This document shows positions 1 to 9,293 of a DNA stretch of 64,000 nt, in pieces. A program made the position numbers and the translations under genes. Numbering within the stretch: position 1 is the first letter of the stretch; each line of letters begins with the position of its first letter. This DNA comes from Melioribacteraceae bacterium (lineage in GTDB: Bacteria > Bacteroidota > Ignavibacteria > Ignavibacteriales > Melioribacteraceae). The stretch covers positions 1-64,000 of the forward strand of contig DAOSDY010000005.1 in NCBI GenBank assembly GCA_035362835.1, in the 5' to 3' direction. The notes beneath the pieces were generated by a model. The model saw only the letters and a list, made by a program, of their open reading frames with translations, was not told the origin of the DNA and did no database searches.

Positions 1-351
1 GTGGAGGTGCCGGGAGTCGAACCCGGGTCCGAAGCTACATTTCCAGGAACATCTACACACATAGTTTGTCTTTTAGATTCATCCCCGCAGCATCGGCAAA
101 CAGATTATGAAGGGACTATTCCGGAGAAAGATTCGCCTCATCTATCCGGACATTCGATTCGGCTATCACACTGTGCGACGTTCATTCAACCCCCAGCGTG
201 AGTAGAATTGAAGAACGGCTGCGTTTAGTTACGCAGCTAAAGCGTAGTTATATTCGCCATTTACTTTTTTTACCGTCGTTTAACGTGTCTACGGAGAACA
301 CGGTGTGCAGTTCAAAGAACTTATAACCCCGTCGAAACCAGTGTCACCCCC
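1..351 (-). ncRNA. ssrA: tmRNA (ssrA), 3' end cut by window edge
   Basis: Transfer-messenger RNA that rescues stalled ribosomes by trans-translation. On the minus strand the 5' end at 351 reads GGGGGTGACACTGGTTTCGA, the classic one-piece tmRNA start, and the 3' end has the T-arm GGTTCGACTCCCGGCACCTCC. The 5' GGGGGTG pairs with 3' CACCTCC as a seven-pair acceptor stem with one G-U. The discriminator A lies at position 2 and the first C of CCA at position 1, so the last two bases fall outside the window. An in-frame tag reading frame ending in ALAA lies in the middle. It sits directly downstream of the cobalamin adenosyltransferase gene, separated by a terminator-like hairpin. Identification is secure. 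Confidence 0.95.
229..258 (-). other. tmRNA proteolysis-tag reading frame
   Basis: Within the tmRNA, the frame GGC GAA TAT AAC TAC GCT TTA GCT GCG TAA encodes G-E-Y-N-Y-A-L-A-A-stop. The YALAA end is the standard C-terminal degron read by ClpXP-type proteases. The resume codon is inferred to be GGC (Gly) by analogy with Gly-starting tags in Bacteroidota; a resume one or two codons earlier cannot be excluded from sequence alone. The stop is followed by CTAA, giving a second, out-of-frame stop. Confidence 0.8.
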
Positions 352-370
352 TGAATTAAAAATCAAATTT

Positions 371-398
371 CAAAAATCAATTTCCTGCAAGGGAAATT
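371..398 (-). terminator. terminator-like hairpin after the adenosyltransferase gene
   Basis: A seven-pair stem (AATTTCC at 379-385 with GGAAATT at 392-398, six-base loop) overlaps the stop codon of the minus-strand adenosyltransferase gene and is followed on that strand by GATTTTTG. It separates the gene from tmRNA. The stem is AU-rich, so termination strength is uncertain. Confidence 0.5.
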
Positions 399-945
399 AT
401 TTCTTCCATTCGATATCCGGATGATTGGACAAGAAATTTTCGAAGCGGGCAAGAACAAAGAGCAAATCGGAGAGCCGATTTAAATAGATCCCGATTTCGG
501 AATTTATCTCTTCGGCTTTCGAGAGTGAAAAGACCTCTCTTTCAGCGCGCCGGCAGACAGTCCTGGCCAGGTGAAGAAACCCTGCGCCTTTTGAACCGCC
601 CGGCAGAATAAAATTTTTGAGTTCCGGAAGCCGTGAATCGAATGAATCGATCAATTCCTCGAGCCGCGAAGAGAACCGGGATTCCACGCGCGGAATTATA
701 AAACCCTTATTCCCTTTTTGAGCAGGAGTAGCCAGATCCGAACCCACAGTAAATAAATCGTTCTGTATACTTCTTAAAATCTCTTTCAGTTCCGTGTCTT
801 TTATTTCATTAATAGAAACGCCGATGACGGAATTCAACTCATCTACAGTTCCATAAGCTTCGATACGGGAATGATCTTTCCAGACTCTCTCCCCTCCGAA
901 GAGCGAAGTTTCCCCTTTATCACCTGTCTTTGTATAAATTTTCAT
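397..945 (-). CDS. PduO-type ATP:cob(I)alamin adenosyltransferase
   Basis: Predicted to transfer the 5'-deoxyadenosyl group of ATP to cob(I)alamin, making adenosylcobalamin in the cytoplasm. The 182 residues fit the PduO/MMAB family. The N-terminal KIYTKTGDKGETSLFGG is the family's ATP-binding signature, and RIEAYGTVDELNS (about 27-39) and the late YLNRLSDLLFVLAR helix are also typical. Arg and Asp of RLSD match conserved family residues. Its ATG overlaps the TGA of the upstream ygfZ-like gene by four bases, so the two are translationally coupled. No cobalamin riboswitch or cobalamin biosynthesis gene is seen nearby, so it may serve salvage. Confidence 0.93.
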   Translation of the reverse strand: MKIYTKTGDKGETSLFGGERVWKDHSRIEAYGTVDELNSVIGVSINEIKDTELKEILRSIQNDLFTVGSDLATPAQKGNKGFIIPRVESRFSSRLEELIDSFDSRLPELKNFILPGGSKGAGFLHLARTVCRRAEREVFSLSKAEEINSEIGIYLNRLSDLLFVLARFENFLSNHPDIEWKK

Positions 946-2033
946 TTCTTAAACGGTATTCCGGAGACCGACAAATTAATTTTTTGCGAACCGGCTTTTA
1001 GATAGATTTCATTATCCGAGCCGATAAATTTTTTCTTGAGAAAACCGAGGCCGATCTTTTTACCGATCTGAATAGAGCCGACAACGCTCGTAACAAGCCC
1101 GATCTCCTCTCCGCTGACGTCGAAGATTGAAGCGGGCAATGGGTTTTCGAACGGCTGATCAAAAACAAACCCCGTCATAACCCTGGATACTTTATCGTAG
1201 GTATCGAGACGGGCAATAACCTCCTGACCGATATAGCAGCCCTTTTTGAAATTGACCTCACCGATAAGTGAATTTTCGTGAGGATTAAACTGATCGTTTA
1301 TTTCGTTAGGATAGGCCGGGATACCGGACTCCACACGGAAAATATCGTAAGCCGAGGAACCGACAGGAGCGACATCGAATACGCTTTTATTCTCTAACAG
1401 ATAATCGAAAAAGTTGGGGGCCTGATCGCTTGATATCAGTATGCGGTAATACTTCAACCCGCCCGGTTCATGCATCGAAAAGAGGAAAAAGTTAAAACCG
1501 TCAACCGACGGATTTAAGATGTTCTCCCCGTTCAAGGATTTAATTTCATCACCGAGAATTAATGTAAGATAAGATTCAGACTGCGGACCGATAAGATCGA
1601 ATATAACATTCTGTTTTGAGAGATCGGCAGTTTGAATCTCCTCCATTATAATATATTTAGTCAGCCAGTTATTCAGGCGACCTGAATCATTTTCGCCGAT
1701 AAGAATAAAGTGAGAATCAAGATTCAGCAATACAGTTCTATCAATAAACCTTCCTTTTTCATTAAGAAAAAGTGTAGGGTGTTTATAAAAAGGTTTCAAA
1801 TCCTTAACATCGTTTGTAGAGACTCGGTGCAGAAAGTCGAGCGTATCCTTTCCCGTCAGTTTTACAACGGACCTACCGAATGCCAGACGGATACCCGCTC
1901 CGTACTTAAGGGCATTATATTCCTCCTCAATACCGCTAAACAGATTTACATCAGATCCCGACAAAGAGGCATGCGGAAATTTTTTTAGAATTTGATCGAT
2001 CATTGAATTTACTGTGTAATTCTCAATAAACAT
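942..2033 (-). CDS. ygfZ: YgfZ/GcvT-domain folate-binding protein
   Basis: Member of the YgfZ family, folate-binding relatives of the glycine-cleavage T protein that support iron-sulfur cluster enzymes such as MiaB. The diagnostic motif KKGCYIGQEV lies near residues 263-272. The N-terminal half has the GcvT-like stretch with KLTGKDTLDFLHRVSTND, and the C-terminal third is the small barrel region. The 363 residues are within the family range. The first ATG at 2033 is used here; a second in-frame ATG at 2003 is possible. The gene overlaps the adenosyltransferase start by ATGA and lies 21 bases after a lipoprotein gene, so the three probably form an operon. Confidence 0.9.
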   Translation of the reverse strand: MFIENYTVNSMIDQILKKFPHASLSGSDVNLFSGIEEEYNALKYGAGIRLAFGRSVVKLTGKDTLDFLHRVSTNDVKDLKPFYKHPTLFLNEKGRFIDRTVLLNLDSHFILIGENDSGRLNNWLTKYIIMEEIQTADLSKQNVIFDLIGPQSESYLTLILGDEIKSLNGENILNPSVDGFNFFLFSMHEPGGLKYYRILISSDQAPNFFDYLLENKSVFDVAPVGSSAYDIFRVESGIPAYPNEINDQFNPHENSLIGEVNFKKGCYIGQEVIARLDTYDKVSRVMTGFVFDQPFENPLPASIFDVSGEEIGLVTSVVGSIQIGKKIGLGFLKKKFIGSDNEIYLKAGSQKINLSVSGIPFKK

Positions 2034-2054
2034 TTTATCTCTGGAAATGAGTAA

Positions 2055-2897
2055 TTAATATTTTCTGAACCATCTTGGATTCCGGTCGGTTATATAGAGA
2101 TTTCTTTTTTCGCTCCAGTAGAACGGTATTGAATCTCTTACTCTTATGCGGAGCGAGTCTTCTATAAACCGGTATTCATAATAATCCGGGTACTTATCGT
2201 TATTAACAATATTCAAGTTTCTCTTATGAACAATGCCGACGTATGTTTCGAGCAGATGGGGTTCTTTACGCCATCCGTCCACAAGGAAAAAGTTATAGTT
2301 ACGGTGACCGGAGATTATTCCGTCCTCATAATTAAGTTCAACATATTTGATATTTTTAGGGGACCAGGTTTTGATAGTCATCCTGTTGAATCCGCCGTGA
2401 ATAGGTACTTCGGATTCCCAGATTCTTTCGAACTGGCTCTCCTTACATTCAAATAACGTAAGAAAGAAGAAAGCAGTTCCGAGTTTGGTACTATCGAGAT
2501 TGATAAAGCTCGATTCGAATCCGGTAATATTCTTGGCTTCAATATTCCTTTCGCCCGGTTTCGATTTAGCAATAACGGCAAGGATATAATTGTTTGAGCC
2601 GTCGCGGAAATAGATAACAGCGGGTTTAGGGATATTGTATGTATAAGTTCTATCGAACCTTACCAGGTAAGTACCCGGTTCATAGCTTGCGAGTATATGT
2701 TCCTGAAGGGCGATAGTATCGCACGGGAATCTGTTCTTTGCCTGTTCCTTCTGAACATCGATATTATACTCTCGGATCGATTCATCCTTGGATGTGGATG
2801 TAGCGGCATCGCCGTCGCCTGTATCTTTTGAAGTACACGATACGGCGAGAAAAATAAAGAGAGAAAGCAGAGCTAATTTTTTTAATAAGGGTTTCAT
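2055..2897 (-). CDS. predicted lipoprotein of unknown function
   Basis: No family recognised. The N-terminus has two lysine pairs, a hydrophobic stretch and the lipobox-like LAVSC followed by TSKDTGDGD, which predicts a lipoprotein with mature Cys near residue 21. The body is rich in aromatic and charged residues and looks beta-rich. It ends with YITDRNPRWFRKY. It has its own ATG at 2897, directly downstream of the dipeptidase gene with a 17-base gap, suggesting cotranscription. A role at the outer or inner membrane is inferred from the signal only. Confidence 0.75.
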   Translation of the reverse strand: MKPLLKKLALLSLFIFLAVSCTSKDTGDGDAATSTSKDESIREYNIDVQKEQAKNRFPCDTIALQEHILASYEPGTYLVRFDRTYTYNIPKPAVIYFRDGSNNYILAVIAKSKPGERNIEAKNITGFESSFINLDSTKLGTAFFFLTLFECKESQFERIWESEVPIHGGFNRMTIKTWSPKNIKYVELNYEDGIISGHRNYNFFLVDGWRKEPHLLETYVGIVHKRNLNIVNNDKYPDYYEYRFIEDSLRIRVRDSIPFYWSEKRNLYITDRNPRWFRKY

Positions 2898-2914
2898 TTG
2901 ATTACCCGTTTAAA

Positions 2915-4282
2915 TTAAACTTTCGAGAATTCATCCAGGAAGTAAGCAGAACTTAGAATCCCCTTCTCAAAATTTTCTATTCTAAAATGTTCGTTAGGGG
3001 AATGGATATTATCGCTATCGAGCCCCAATCCCATAAGAACAGCGGGTGCATTGAGTTCTTTCATAAAGTTAACGACAACCGGAATCGATCCGCCTTCGCG
3101 CGTATAGACAGTTTTCTTTCCGAAGGCTTTTGAAGCAGCGACAGCAGCGGCTTTAATAGCGGCTCCACCCAGGGGTGCAACAACCGGGTAGCCGTAATGA
3201 AGATTTCTAACTTCGACCTTAATGCTGCGCGGTGCGAGTTTTTTAATATGCTTTTCGAATTCTTTAGCGATTTTTTTGGGATCCTGATTAGGCACAAGCC
3301 GCATGCTAATTTTTGCAGTTGCTTTGGAAGGCAGAACGGTCTTGGCACCTTTTTCAGTAAAACCTCCGACGATTCCGTTGCAATCGAGAGTAGGACGGAC
3401 CCATATTCTTTCGAGTGTAGAAAATCCTTTCTCGCCCTGAAGTTCCTTTACATCCAATTCCTTAGCGAAATTTTTATCGGAATGTTTGAGCCTCCTGAAG
3501 TTTTCCCTCTCCTCTTTAGTCAATTTCATTACATCTTTATAGAAATTCGGAATTGTAGCTTTGCCGTTTTTATCCTGCAGCTTAGAAATAATTTTGGCGA
3601 GTTCATTAATAGGGTTTGCCACAGATCCGCCGAAGCTGCCCGAGTGAAGATCCCGGTTAGGTCCGGTTACTTCAACCTCCATATAGAGTAATCCGCGGAG
3701 TCCGTAAGTTATTGTAGGCACGCCCGGCTGAAACATATTTGTATCGGAGATAAGAATCGCATCGCACTTTAATAGTTCCTGATGAGTCGAAAGGAATTTT
3801 GTGAGATTGGCGCTGCCGATTTCCTCTTCCCCTTCAATAATAAATTTAACATTCAGCGGAAGTTCACCTTTAGTTTTGTAAAATGCCTCAACACTTTTAA
3901 AATGAACGAATGCCTGGCCTTTATCGTCGTTAGCGCCGCGGGCCCAGATTTTTCCGTCCTTAATAACCGGTTCGAAAGGAGGATTATTCCAGAGTTCAAT
4001 TGGATCAACCGGCTGGACATCGTAATGACCGTAGATAAGAACAGTCGGTTTACCCGGAGCGCCGAGCCATTCACCGTAAACAATCGGATGCCCATCTGTC
4101 TGAAAAATTTCAGTACGATTCATGCCGGCAGCTTTAAGCTTACCGGAAACGAATTCTGCGCATCTCTGCATTTCGTTTTTGTGAGATTCAAGAGTACTTA
4201 TACTCGGAATCCTAATGTAATCCATTAATTCGTTAATATAATTTCCGGTGTTCGACTTGATAAAACTAATAACGGAATCCAC
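2915..4282 (-). CDS. M20 family dipeptidase
   Basis: Zinc-dependent M20 metallopeptidase of the CNDP-like dipeptidase group, 455 residues. Metal and catalytic motifs are visible: VLIYGHYDVQPVDP (about 82-95, metal His and Asp), WARGANDDKGQ (bridging Asp), FIIEGEEEIGS (general base Glu and metal Glu) and a late SPNEHFR (metal His). The central region from GLRGLLYMEVEVTGPNRDLHSGSFGG is the dimerisation domain. There is no signal peptide, so it is cytoplasmic and probably completes peptide breakdown. Substrate cannot be deduced. First gene of a minus-strand run 2915 to 397. Confidence 0.92.
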   Translation of the reverse strand: MDSVISFIKSNTGNYINELMDYIRIPSISTLESHKNEMQRCAEFVSGKLKAAGMNRTEIFQTDGHPIVYGEWLGAPGKPTVLIYGHYDVQPVDPIELWNNPPFEPVIKDGKIWARGANDDKGQAFVHFKSVEAFYKTKGELPLNVKFIIEGEEEIGSANLTKFLSTHQELLKCDAILISDTNMFQPGVPTITYGLRGLLYMEVEVTGPNRDLHSGSFGGSVANPINELAKIISKLQDKNGKATIPNFYKDVMKLTKEERENFRRLKHSDKNFAKELDVKELQGEKGFSTLERIWVRPTLDCNGIVGGFTEKGAKTVLPSKATAKISMRLVPNQDPKKIAKEFEKHIKKLAPRSIKVEVRNLHYGYPVVAPLGGAAIKAAAVAASKAFGKKTVYTREGGSIPVVVNFMKELNAPAVLMGLGLDSDNIHSPNEHFRIENFEKGILSSAYFLDEFSKV

Positions 4283-4581
4283 TTACCCTCCCAAAAAAAA
4301 TTAGTTCAGAAATGATCTATGTTTTAAATTCAGTACCGATTTAGCATTTACAAAAACAAATATACGCCTAACAAATACGCGCTTCAAGTGAATAAAATTA
4401 ATATTGGGGCGGGTGCAACAGCTATCAGTATGATTAAGAAGAAAGACATCCGGAAGCCAATGCCCGAATAAAAAGTCGGGCAGACTTACTCAGATAACCC
4501 GATCTCTGATTCGTACAAATCCACTGTTTTTCATTCTATTCGGAATATTGGTAAATTTAAGAGCCGTTTTAGGTAATAGAA
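4283..4581. other. divergent intergenic region with a GC-rich hairpin
   Basis: This 299-base gap separates the divergently transcribed dipeptidase and lptF genes and must hold promoters for both, though I could not assign convincing boxes. A hairpin TGCCCGA (4461-4467) with TCGGGCA (4476-4482) stands out from the AT-rich surroundings. A second CCCGA at 4498-4502 could pair with the same TCGGG, giving two mutually exclusive stems. It matches no riboswitch I recognise, and there is no tRNA. Confidence 0.4.
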
Positions 4582-5958
4582 ATGATAATAGTTAAATACA
4601 TATTGAAGAACCATCTGGCGCCGTTCCTCTTTTCGGTTTTCACATTAATTGCCGTTTTTCTTCTCCAGTTTATGATGAAATTTGCCGACCGGCTTGTAGG
4701 GAAAGGACTTGATACGTGGATAATAATCCAGCTGATACTATACAATCTTGCCTGGATGGTGGTACTTGTAGTTCCAATGGCAGTACTTGTAGCAACGCTA
4801 ATGGCATTCGGATCGATGTCCCAGAACAATGAGGTAGCCATTCTCAAATCCTCCGGTGTAAGTCTCTACAAGATGATGATCCCACCATTGATAGCGAGCG
4901 CAGTAATCGCATTGCTGTTAGTTTATTTCAACAATAATATTTACCCGGATGCAAATCATGCAGCTCGATTGCTGATGGAGGATATCTCGCGTAAGAAACC
5001 AACATTGTCCTTAGTTCCCGGAGTTTTTTCGCAGGAGATACCGAATTACTCGATACTCGTAAGGGAGATAGACCAGAACAGGAATGAGCTGGGAGAAGTA
5101 CTGATCTATGATTATACAACGCCTCCAAAGGTAAATATAGTAACCGCGCGGAACGGGAAAATATATTTATCGAAGAATCAGAAGAAGCTTATAATGGATC
5201 TTAACGAGGGTGAAATACACGAGACCGATAATACTAAAGAGTCGGCTTACAGAAAGCTCCGGTTCACAAGACATAAAATAGCCCTGCCGGCAGAACAGTT
5301 TACATTTGAGCAGACGGCACCGGGCGGCCCGCGGGGCGACAGGGAATTGAGTTCCTCTGAAATGATAAAAATTGTTGACAGTCTTACCGCTATTTACAAT
5401 AAAAATAGATCCGATTTCGAAGCCAGACGGGAGCCTGTTATATCCGGATTAAGTGACAGTTCATCAACCGGTATAATAAATGCCGAAGCAAACACAAATA
5501 TTTACACGCGATCGCAGCAGAGAATTAAATCCGACGAAAATTCATTAATAAATATTTTGAACAGGATTGATTACGGCAAGCAGGAAATTAACCGGTACTG
5601 GGTAGAGATCCATAAGAAGTATTCTTTACCTTTTGCCTGCATAGTATTTATTCTGATAGGAGCGCCGCTGGGAACTATGATGAAGCGCGGCGGATTCGGA
5701 ATGGCCGCGGGTATAAGTCTCTTTTTCTTCCTCCTCTACTGGGCATTTCTGATAGGAGGCGAAAAATTAGCAGACAGAGGTTTACTATCGCCGTTCTGGG
5801 GAATGTGGAGCGCGAATTTCCTTCTTACATTTGTTGGAATCTGGCTTATGATAAAAAGCGCGCGGGAGAAGGTAACAATAAGCTTCGACTGGCTTTCAAA
5901 ACTTATACCTAGATCATGGCGTACTTCTGAAATAAACAATTCCGGGGATTCTGAATAG
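4582..5958 (+). CDS. lptF: LptF-type lipopolysaccharide export permease
   Basis: Inner-membrane permease of the YjgP/YjgQ family, which with LptG and the ATPase LptB pulls lipopolysaccharide from the inner membrane toward the periplasmic bridge. Three membrane helices lie in the first 120 residues, then a long periplasmic beta-jellyroll region (about 125-345), then three C-terminal helices including FACIVFILIGAPLGTMMKRGG. The 458 residues exceed E. coli LptF because the periplasmic part carries an insertion around residues 260-320, rich in Ser, Asn and charged residues. lptG follows after one base. LptF versus LptG naming is by order and could be reversed. Confidence 0.88.
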   Translation: MIIVKYILKNHLAPFLFSVFTLIAVFLLQFMMKFADRLVGKGLDTWIIIQLILYNLAWMVVLVVPMAVLVATLMAFGSMSQNNEVAILKSSGVSLYKMMIPPLIASAVIALLLVYFNNNIYPDANHAARLLMEDISRKKPTLSLVPGVFSQEIPNYSILVREIDQNRNELGEVLIYDYTTPPKVNIVTARNGKIYLSKNQKKLIMDLNEGEIHETDNTKESAYRKLRFTRHKIALPAEQFTFEQTAPGGPRGDRELSSSEMIKIVDSLTAIYNKNRSDFEARREPVISGLSDSSSTGIINAEANTNIYTRSQQRIKSDENSLINILNRIDYGKQEINRYWVEIHKKYSLPFACIVFILIGAPLGTMMKRGGFGMAAGISLFFFLLYWAFLIGGEKLADRGLLSPFWGMWSANFLLTFVGIWLMIKSAREKVTISFDWLSKLIPRSWRTSEINNSGDSE

Positions 5959-5959
5959 C

Positions 5960-7042
5960 ATGAAGATCCTGGACAGATACCTGATAAAACAATTCATACA
6001 GACTACATTATTCGGCCTGCTGGCTTTTACGATGATATTTGTAGTAATCGATATGATGGAGAACCTGGATGATTTTATCGATCAGAACGTTCCATCGGAG
6101 ATGATACTTCAGTACTACCTGGTATTCATGCCCGAAATAATCCGGCTTGTAATTCCGGTAGCGGTTCTGCTTGCGGGATTGTTTACAGCCGGCAAAATGT
6201 CCACACTCAATGAACTGACCGCGATGAAGGCGGGCGGAATAAGCCTCTACCGTTTTATAGCTCCTTTTATAATTGTCACGTTCTTTATAAGCCTGCTCAG
6301 CGTATACGTCGGCGGATATCTGGTTCCGATGGCCAACAAGCATAAAGTATTTATTGAACAGACGTATATGAAGAAAGGAATCGTTTATTTCGGAAGCAAC
6401 ATATTCTTCCAGGATACAAAATCGCGTATAGTAACAATCAGTTATTATGATCTTTCAAACGAGCAGGCGCATCAGGTAAGCATACAGGAGTTCAATCCAT
6501 CCGATAAAACAAAACTGATAAAACGAACCGACGCGTTCCGGATGAAATACGATTCAACTAAAAGCCTCTGGACACTTATGAACGGAACTGTAAGAGACAT
6601 TACAGATTCTACAGAAGTAATGGAACGGTTTATACAGATCGATTTTGCCGGATTAAATTTCAAACCTGAAGATGTAATAAAGAAGCAGCGCAAACCCGAG
6701 GAGATGTCCCTCGCTGAACTCTCGGACTTTGCCGACGAACAGAGAAGAACCGGTAATGACCCGACATCAATACTGATTGAATACCAGTCGAGAATTGCAT
6801 ATGCGTTTGCGAGTCTGGTGGTAGTTCTATTCGGGCTGCCGATATCGGCCAACCGGCGCCGGGGAGGACTGGCAATTCAATTCGGGATTAACCTGCTGAT
6901 CACATTCATTTACCTGGTATTTATGAAGGTAAGCCAGGCATTCGGGAAAAACGGTGTACTCGATCCTCTGATAACAGCATGGATGGCTAATTTTATTTTT
7001 CTTGCTGCGGCTGTAATCAATATAAAGCGGTCGATCAAATAA
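5960..7042 (+). CDS. lptG: LptG-type lipopolysaccharide export permease
   Basis: Second permease of the pair, 360 residues, with the same plan as its neighbour: helices near 13-33, 50-75 and 98-120, a periplasmic domain, then C-terminal helices. LDRYLIKQFIQTTLFGLLAF and LVVVLFGLPISANRRRGG are typical family segments at the two membrane halves. It should form the LptFG heterodimer with the product of the gene one base upstream. Its stop codon abuts the stop of the convergent cyclase gene with no gap and no hairpin between them, so transcripts from the two strands probably overlap. Confidence 0.9.
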   Translation: MKILDRYLIKQFIQTTLFGLLAFTMIFVVIDMMENLDDFIDQNVPSEMILQYYLVFMPEIIRLVIPVAVLLAGLFTAGKMSTLNELTAMKAGGISLYRFIAPFIIVTFFISLLSVYVGGYLVPMANKHKVFIEQTYMKKGIVYFGSNIFFQDTKSRIVTISYYDLSNEQAHQVSIQEFNPSDKTKLIKRTDAFRMKYDSTKSLWTLMNGTVRDITDSTEVMERFIQIDFAGLNFKPEDVIKKQRKPEEMSLAELSDFADEQRRTGNDPTSILIEYQSRIAYAFASLVVVLFGLPISANRRRGGLAIQFGINLLITFIYLVFMKVSQAFGKNGVLDPLITAWMANFIFLAAAVINIKRSIK

Positions 7043-9277
7043 TTATTTGGTTTTGAATTCGAACACCCCGTCCCAGTTTTCCGCAGGAGGATTCTTCAGA
7101 TAATATTCACAACGGTTCAAATAGACTCTTGAAGGATAGTCCCCCAGTTTTTCAGCGCATCTTTTAAAATAATCGTGAGCAGGTTCAAAACTTTTATTGC
7201 GGTAGAGTTCGAGGCCCTGGAAGTATTCATGCATCTGCTCAATAGCGGCGGAGGCCTTCTGATCCCCTGTTAAGCTGATCAGTTCGTATACACGTGTCGG
7301 CTCGGTCTTCCCTTTTACGCGGATAATATCGAGTTCTCTTACAAGTACCTTCTCTTTAACGAGCTGATACGTTGAATCGCTAATCATAATGTTAGAGCCG
7401 TATTCCTTGTTGGCACCTTCAAGGCGGGAGGCAAGGTTTACATCGTCGCCAAGAACTGTATAATCGAAACGTTTAACGCCGCCGATATTTCCGACAATTA
7501 CCTCACCTGTATTAATTCCGATACGGATACGGATAAGCGGCTCGCCTTCTTTAGACCACTTATCCCTGAGTTCTGCAAGTTTATCCTGCATCTGAAGAGA
7601 TGTAAGGCATGCTTTGTAAGCGTGGTCTTCAATTTCAACCGGCGCGCCCCAGAAAGCCATTACGGCATCGCCGAGATACTTATCGAGAGTTCCTCCGTTC
7701 GACAGGATTATTTCCGTCATCTCGTTCAGAAATTCATTTATGAAACTAACGAGTTCTTCGGGTTCTTTCTTTTCTGCAAAGGTTGTGAATCCGGCAATAT
7801 CGCTGAAGAGGACGGAAAGATTTTTCTTCTCGCCGCCGAGTTTTAATTTATCCGGATCTGCGAGCAATTCATTTACAATCGATTTACTTACATACTGACT
7901 GAACATTCCTTTAATAAGCACATTCTGCTGACGTTCCATAATAAAATGGTACGCGGTACTTCCAATATAGCCGAGTATAAGTGCAAGTGCGGGGCTTACA
8001 ATTACAATCAGAAACTTATTGTTAATGAAGAGATAAATGCTCAACTGGTAAAGTCCATACACAGAAAGGACAATTAAAAGCAGGTTAATAATTTCGATGA
8101 AGATACCGATTCGCAATTTTATTTTTCTTACCAGCGAAGTAACGATAAATACAATTACGGTTAATATTAGGACGAGAATAATTTCACTTTCTACGGATTG
8201 AACGGTTATATGATCATTCCAAAGGATATTCTGAATGGTGTTCGCATGGAATTCGACCCCGTGCATCAGGTTGTCCCCTTTCCTTGTCCCTTTTGCAAAG
8301 GATACAGCCAGTATATCACGGTCCTCAGGCATAGTTGAACCGACAAGTACAATTTTATTTTCAAGTCGGCTCCGCATATCCGGATCAGACAGGTATTCAT
8401 CCCAGACATTAATTTCGGTTTGATAATCTACTTCATCCTTAGTTAGAAGGCTATCATCATCAATAATGTCCTGAAGCTTTATATAATTAAACGTACGGCT
8501 TGGCCCATAGAAATTAATTAGGACTGAATTATTATCATACTTTGGAATTTTCTTTTGACCCAGTTCGAAGAAGTATTCACCAACGAGAGCAGTAGCAAAT
8601 CCAGGCAAGCCCAATACTTTATTGATAACTGCAAAACCGAAAGACGGTACTCTGGAATCAGTTATACCGGTTACACGGAATGGGATATACCTTCTGTAGA
8701 CAAAATCGAAATCAGCCGGTGGTTGAACAATACCGATCGAACTATCTGCAGAGAAGAATAAATTTTCATAATTGTAGAATTTTTTAACTCTGCTTGTATC
8801 ACTTAGCATATATCCAGAATTTTCCATTCTGAAGTCTTCAGATTCATCAATTTTCCCGGCGACAACAACGTTCCTGTATTTTCTAATTGATTCAAAGAGC
8901 AGTGAATCACCACCGGGAGATTGTGAATCGGGATTCGACATAATAACATCAATACCAATTGCCCGGACTCCCACCTGATTAAGGTTTTCAATCAGTTTTG
9001 CATAAATTGAGCGGGGCAGAGGAATGCGGTTATAAGGTGGAGTTAATTGATTAATAGTTTCCTGATCAATTTCTACAATCACAACATCTGCCGAATCTTT
9101 AATTTCTTTTTTTCCCCTTTCGGAGAATCTGCTGTCAATCAGTTTAAGTTCAAGTTCTTTGAGAGGTGCGAATGTAAAAAGGAGATCCTGCGTAAGGATT
9201 ATGGTGAGAAAAGAGGCGGCAAGAATAAATACTAAACTTTTCCAGAGACTTTTAAACTTGATTCTGCCGCCCGTCAT
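7043..9277 (-). CDS. CHASE2-domain adenylate cyclase
   Basis: Membrane-bound class III nucleotide cyclase, 744 residues. One helix near residues 12-33 is followed by an extracytoplasmic CHASE2 sensor domain (about 35-365; VVIVEIDQETINQLTPP and AIGIDVIMSNPDSQSPGGDS are characteristic). Three helices follow near 370-450, then the catalytic domain. LSVLFSDIAGFTTF carries the first metal Asp, LDKYLGDAVMAFWG the second Asp and a Lys typical of adenylate rather than guanylate cyclases, and YTVLGDDVNLASRLEG completes the site. The tail (about 680-744) resembles TPR helices. It is the last gene of a four-gene operon whose other products are exported, so the sensor may read an envelope state. Confidence 0.92.
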   Translation of the reverse strand: MTGGRIKFKSLWKSLVFILAASFLTIILTQDLLFTFAPLKELELKLIDSRFSERGKKEIKDSADVVIVEIDQETINQLTPPYNRIPLPRSIYAKLIENLNQVGVRAIGIDVIMSNPDSQSPGGDSLLFESIRKYRNVVVAGKIDESEDFRMENSGYMLSDTSRVKKFYNYENLFFSADSSIGIVQPPADFDFVYRRYIPFRVTGITDSRVPSFGFAVINKVLGLPGFATALVGEYFFELGQKKIPKYDNNSVLINFYGPSRTFNYIKLQDIIDDDSLLTKDEVDYQTEINVWDEYLSDPDMRSRLENKIVLVGSTMPEDRDILAVSFAKGTRKGDNLMHGVEFHANTIQNILWNDHITVQSVESEIILVLILTVIVFIVTSLVRKIKLRIGIFIEIINLLLIVLSVYGLYQLSIYLFINNKFLIVIVSPALALILGYIGSTAYHFIMERQQNVLIKGMFSQYVSKSIVNELLADPDKLKLGGEKKNLSVLFSDIAGFTTFAEKKEPEELVSFINEFLNEMTEIILSNGGTLDKYLGDAVMAFWGAPVEIEDHAYKACLTSLQMQDKLAELRDKWSKEGEPLIRIRIGINTGEVIVGNIGGVKRFDYTVLGDDVNLASRLEGANKEYGSNIMISDSTYQLVKEKVLVRELDIIRVKGKTEPTRVYELISLTGDQKASAAIEQMHEYFQGLELYRNKSFEPAHDYFKRCAEKLGDYPSRVYLNRCEYYLKNPPAENWDGVFEFKTK

Positions 9278-9293
9278 TATAATACGATCCGAT

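Noticed and set aside
1..201. 66-residue open frame on the plus strand
   Set aside because: It lies inside the tmRNA gene on the opposite strand and has no ribosome site or family resemblance.
3197..3691. 164-residue plus-strand open frame
   Set aside because: Antisense to the M20 dipeptidase, whose motifs are intact on the other strand; Phe/Cys-rich composition is typical of a shadow frame.
3782..4228. 148-residue plus-strand open frame
   Set aside because: Also antisense to the dipeptidase catalytic region, no start signal and no recognisable domain.
4283..4581. Cobalamin riboswitch upstream of lptF
   Set aside because: I looked for the B12-box core because of the nearby adenosyltransferase gene; the sequence lacks the GCCACTG core and is not placed before a cobalamin gene.
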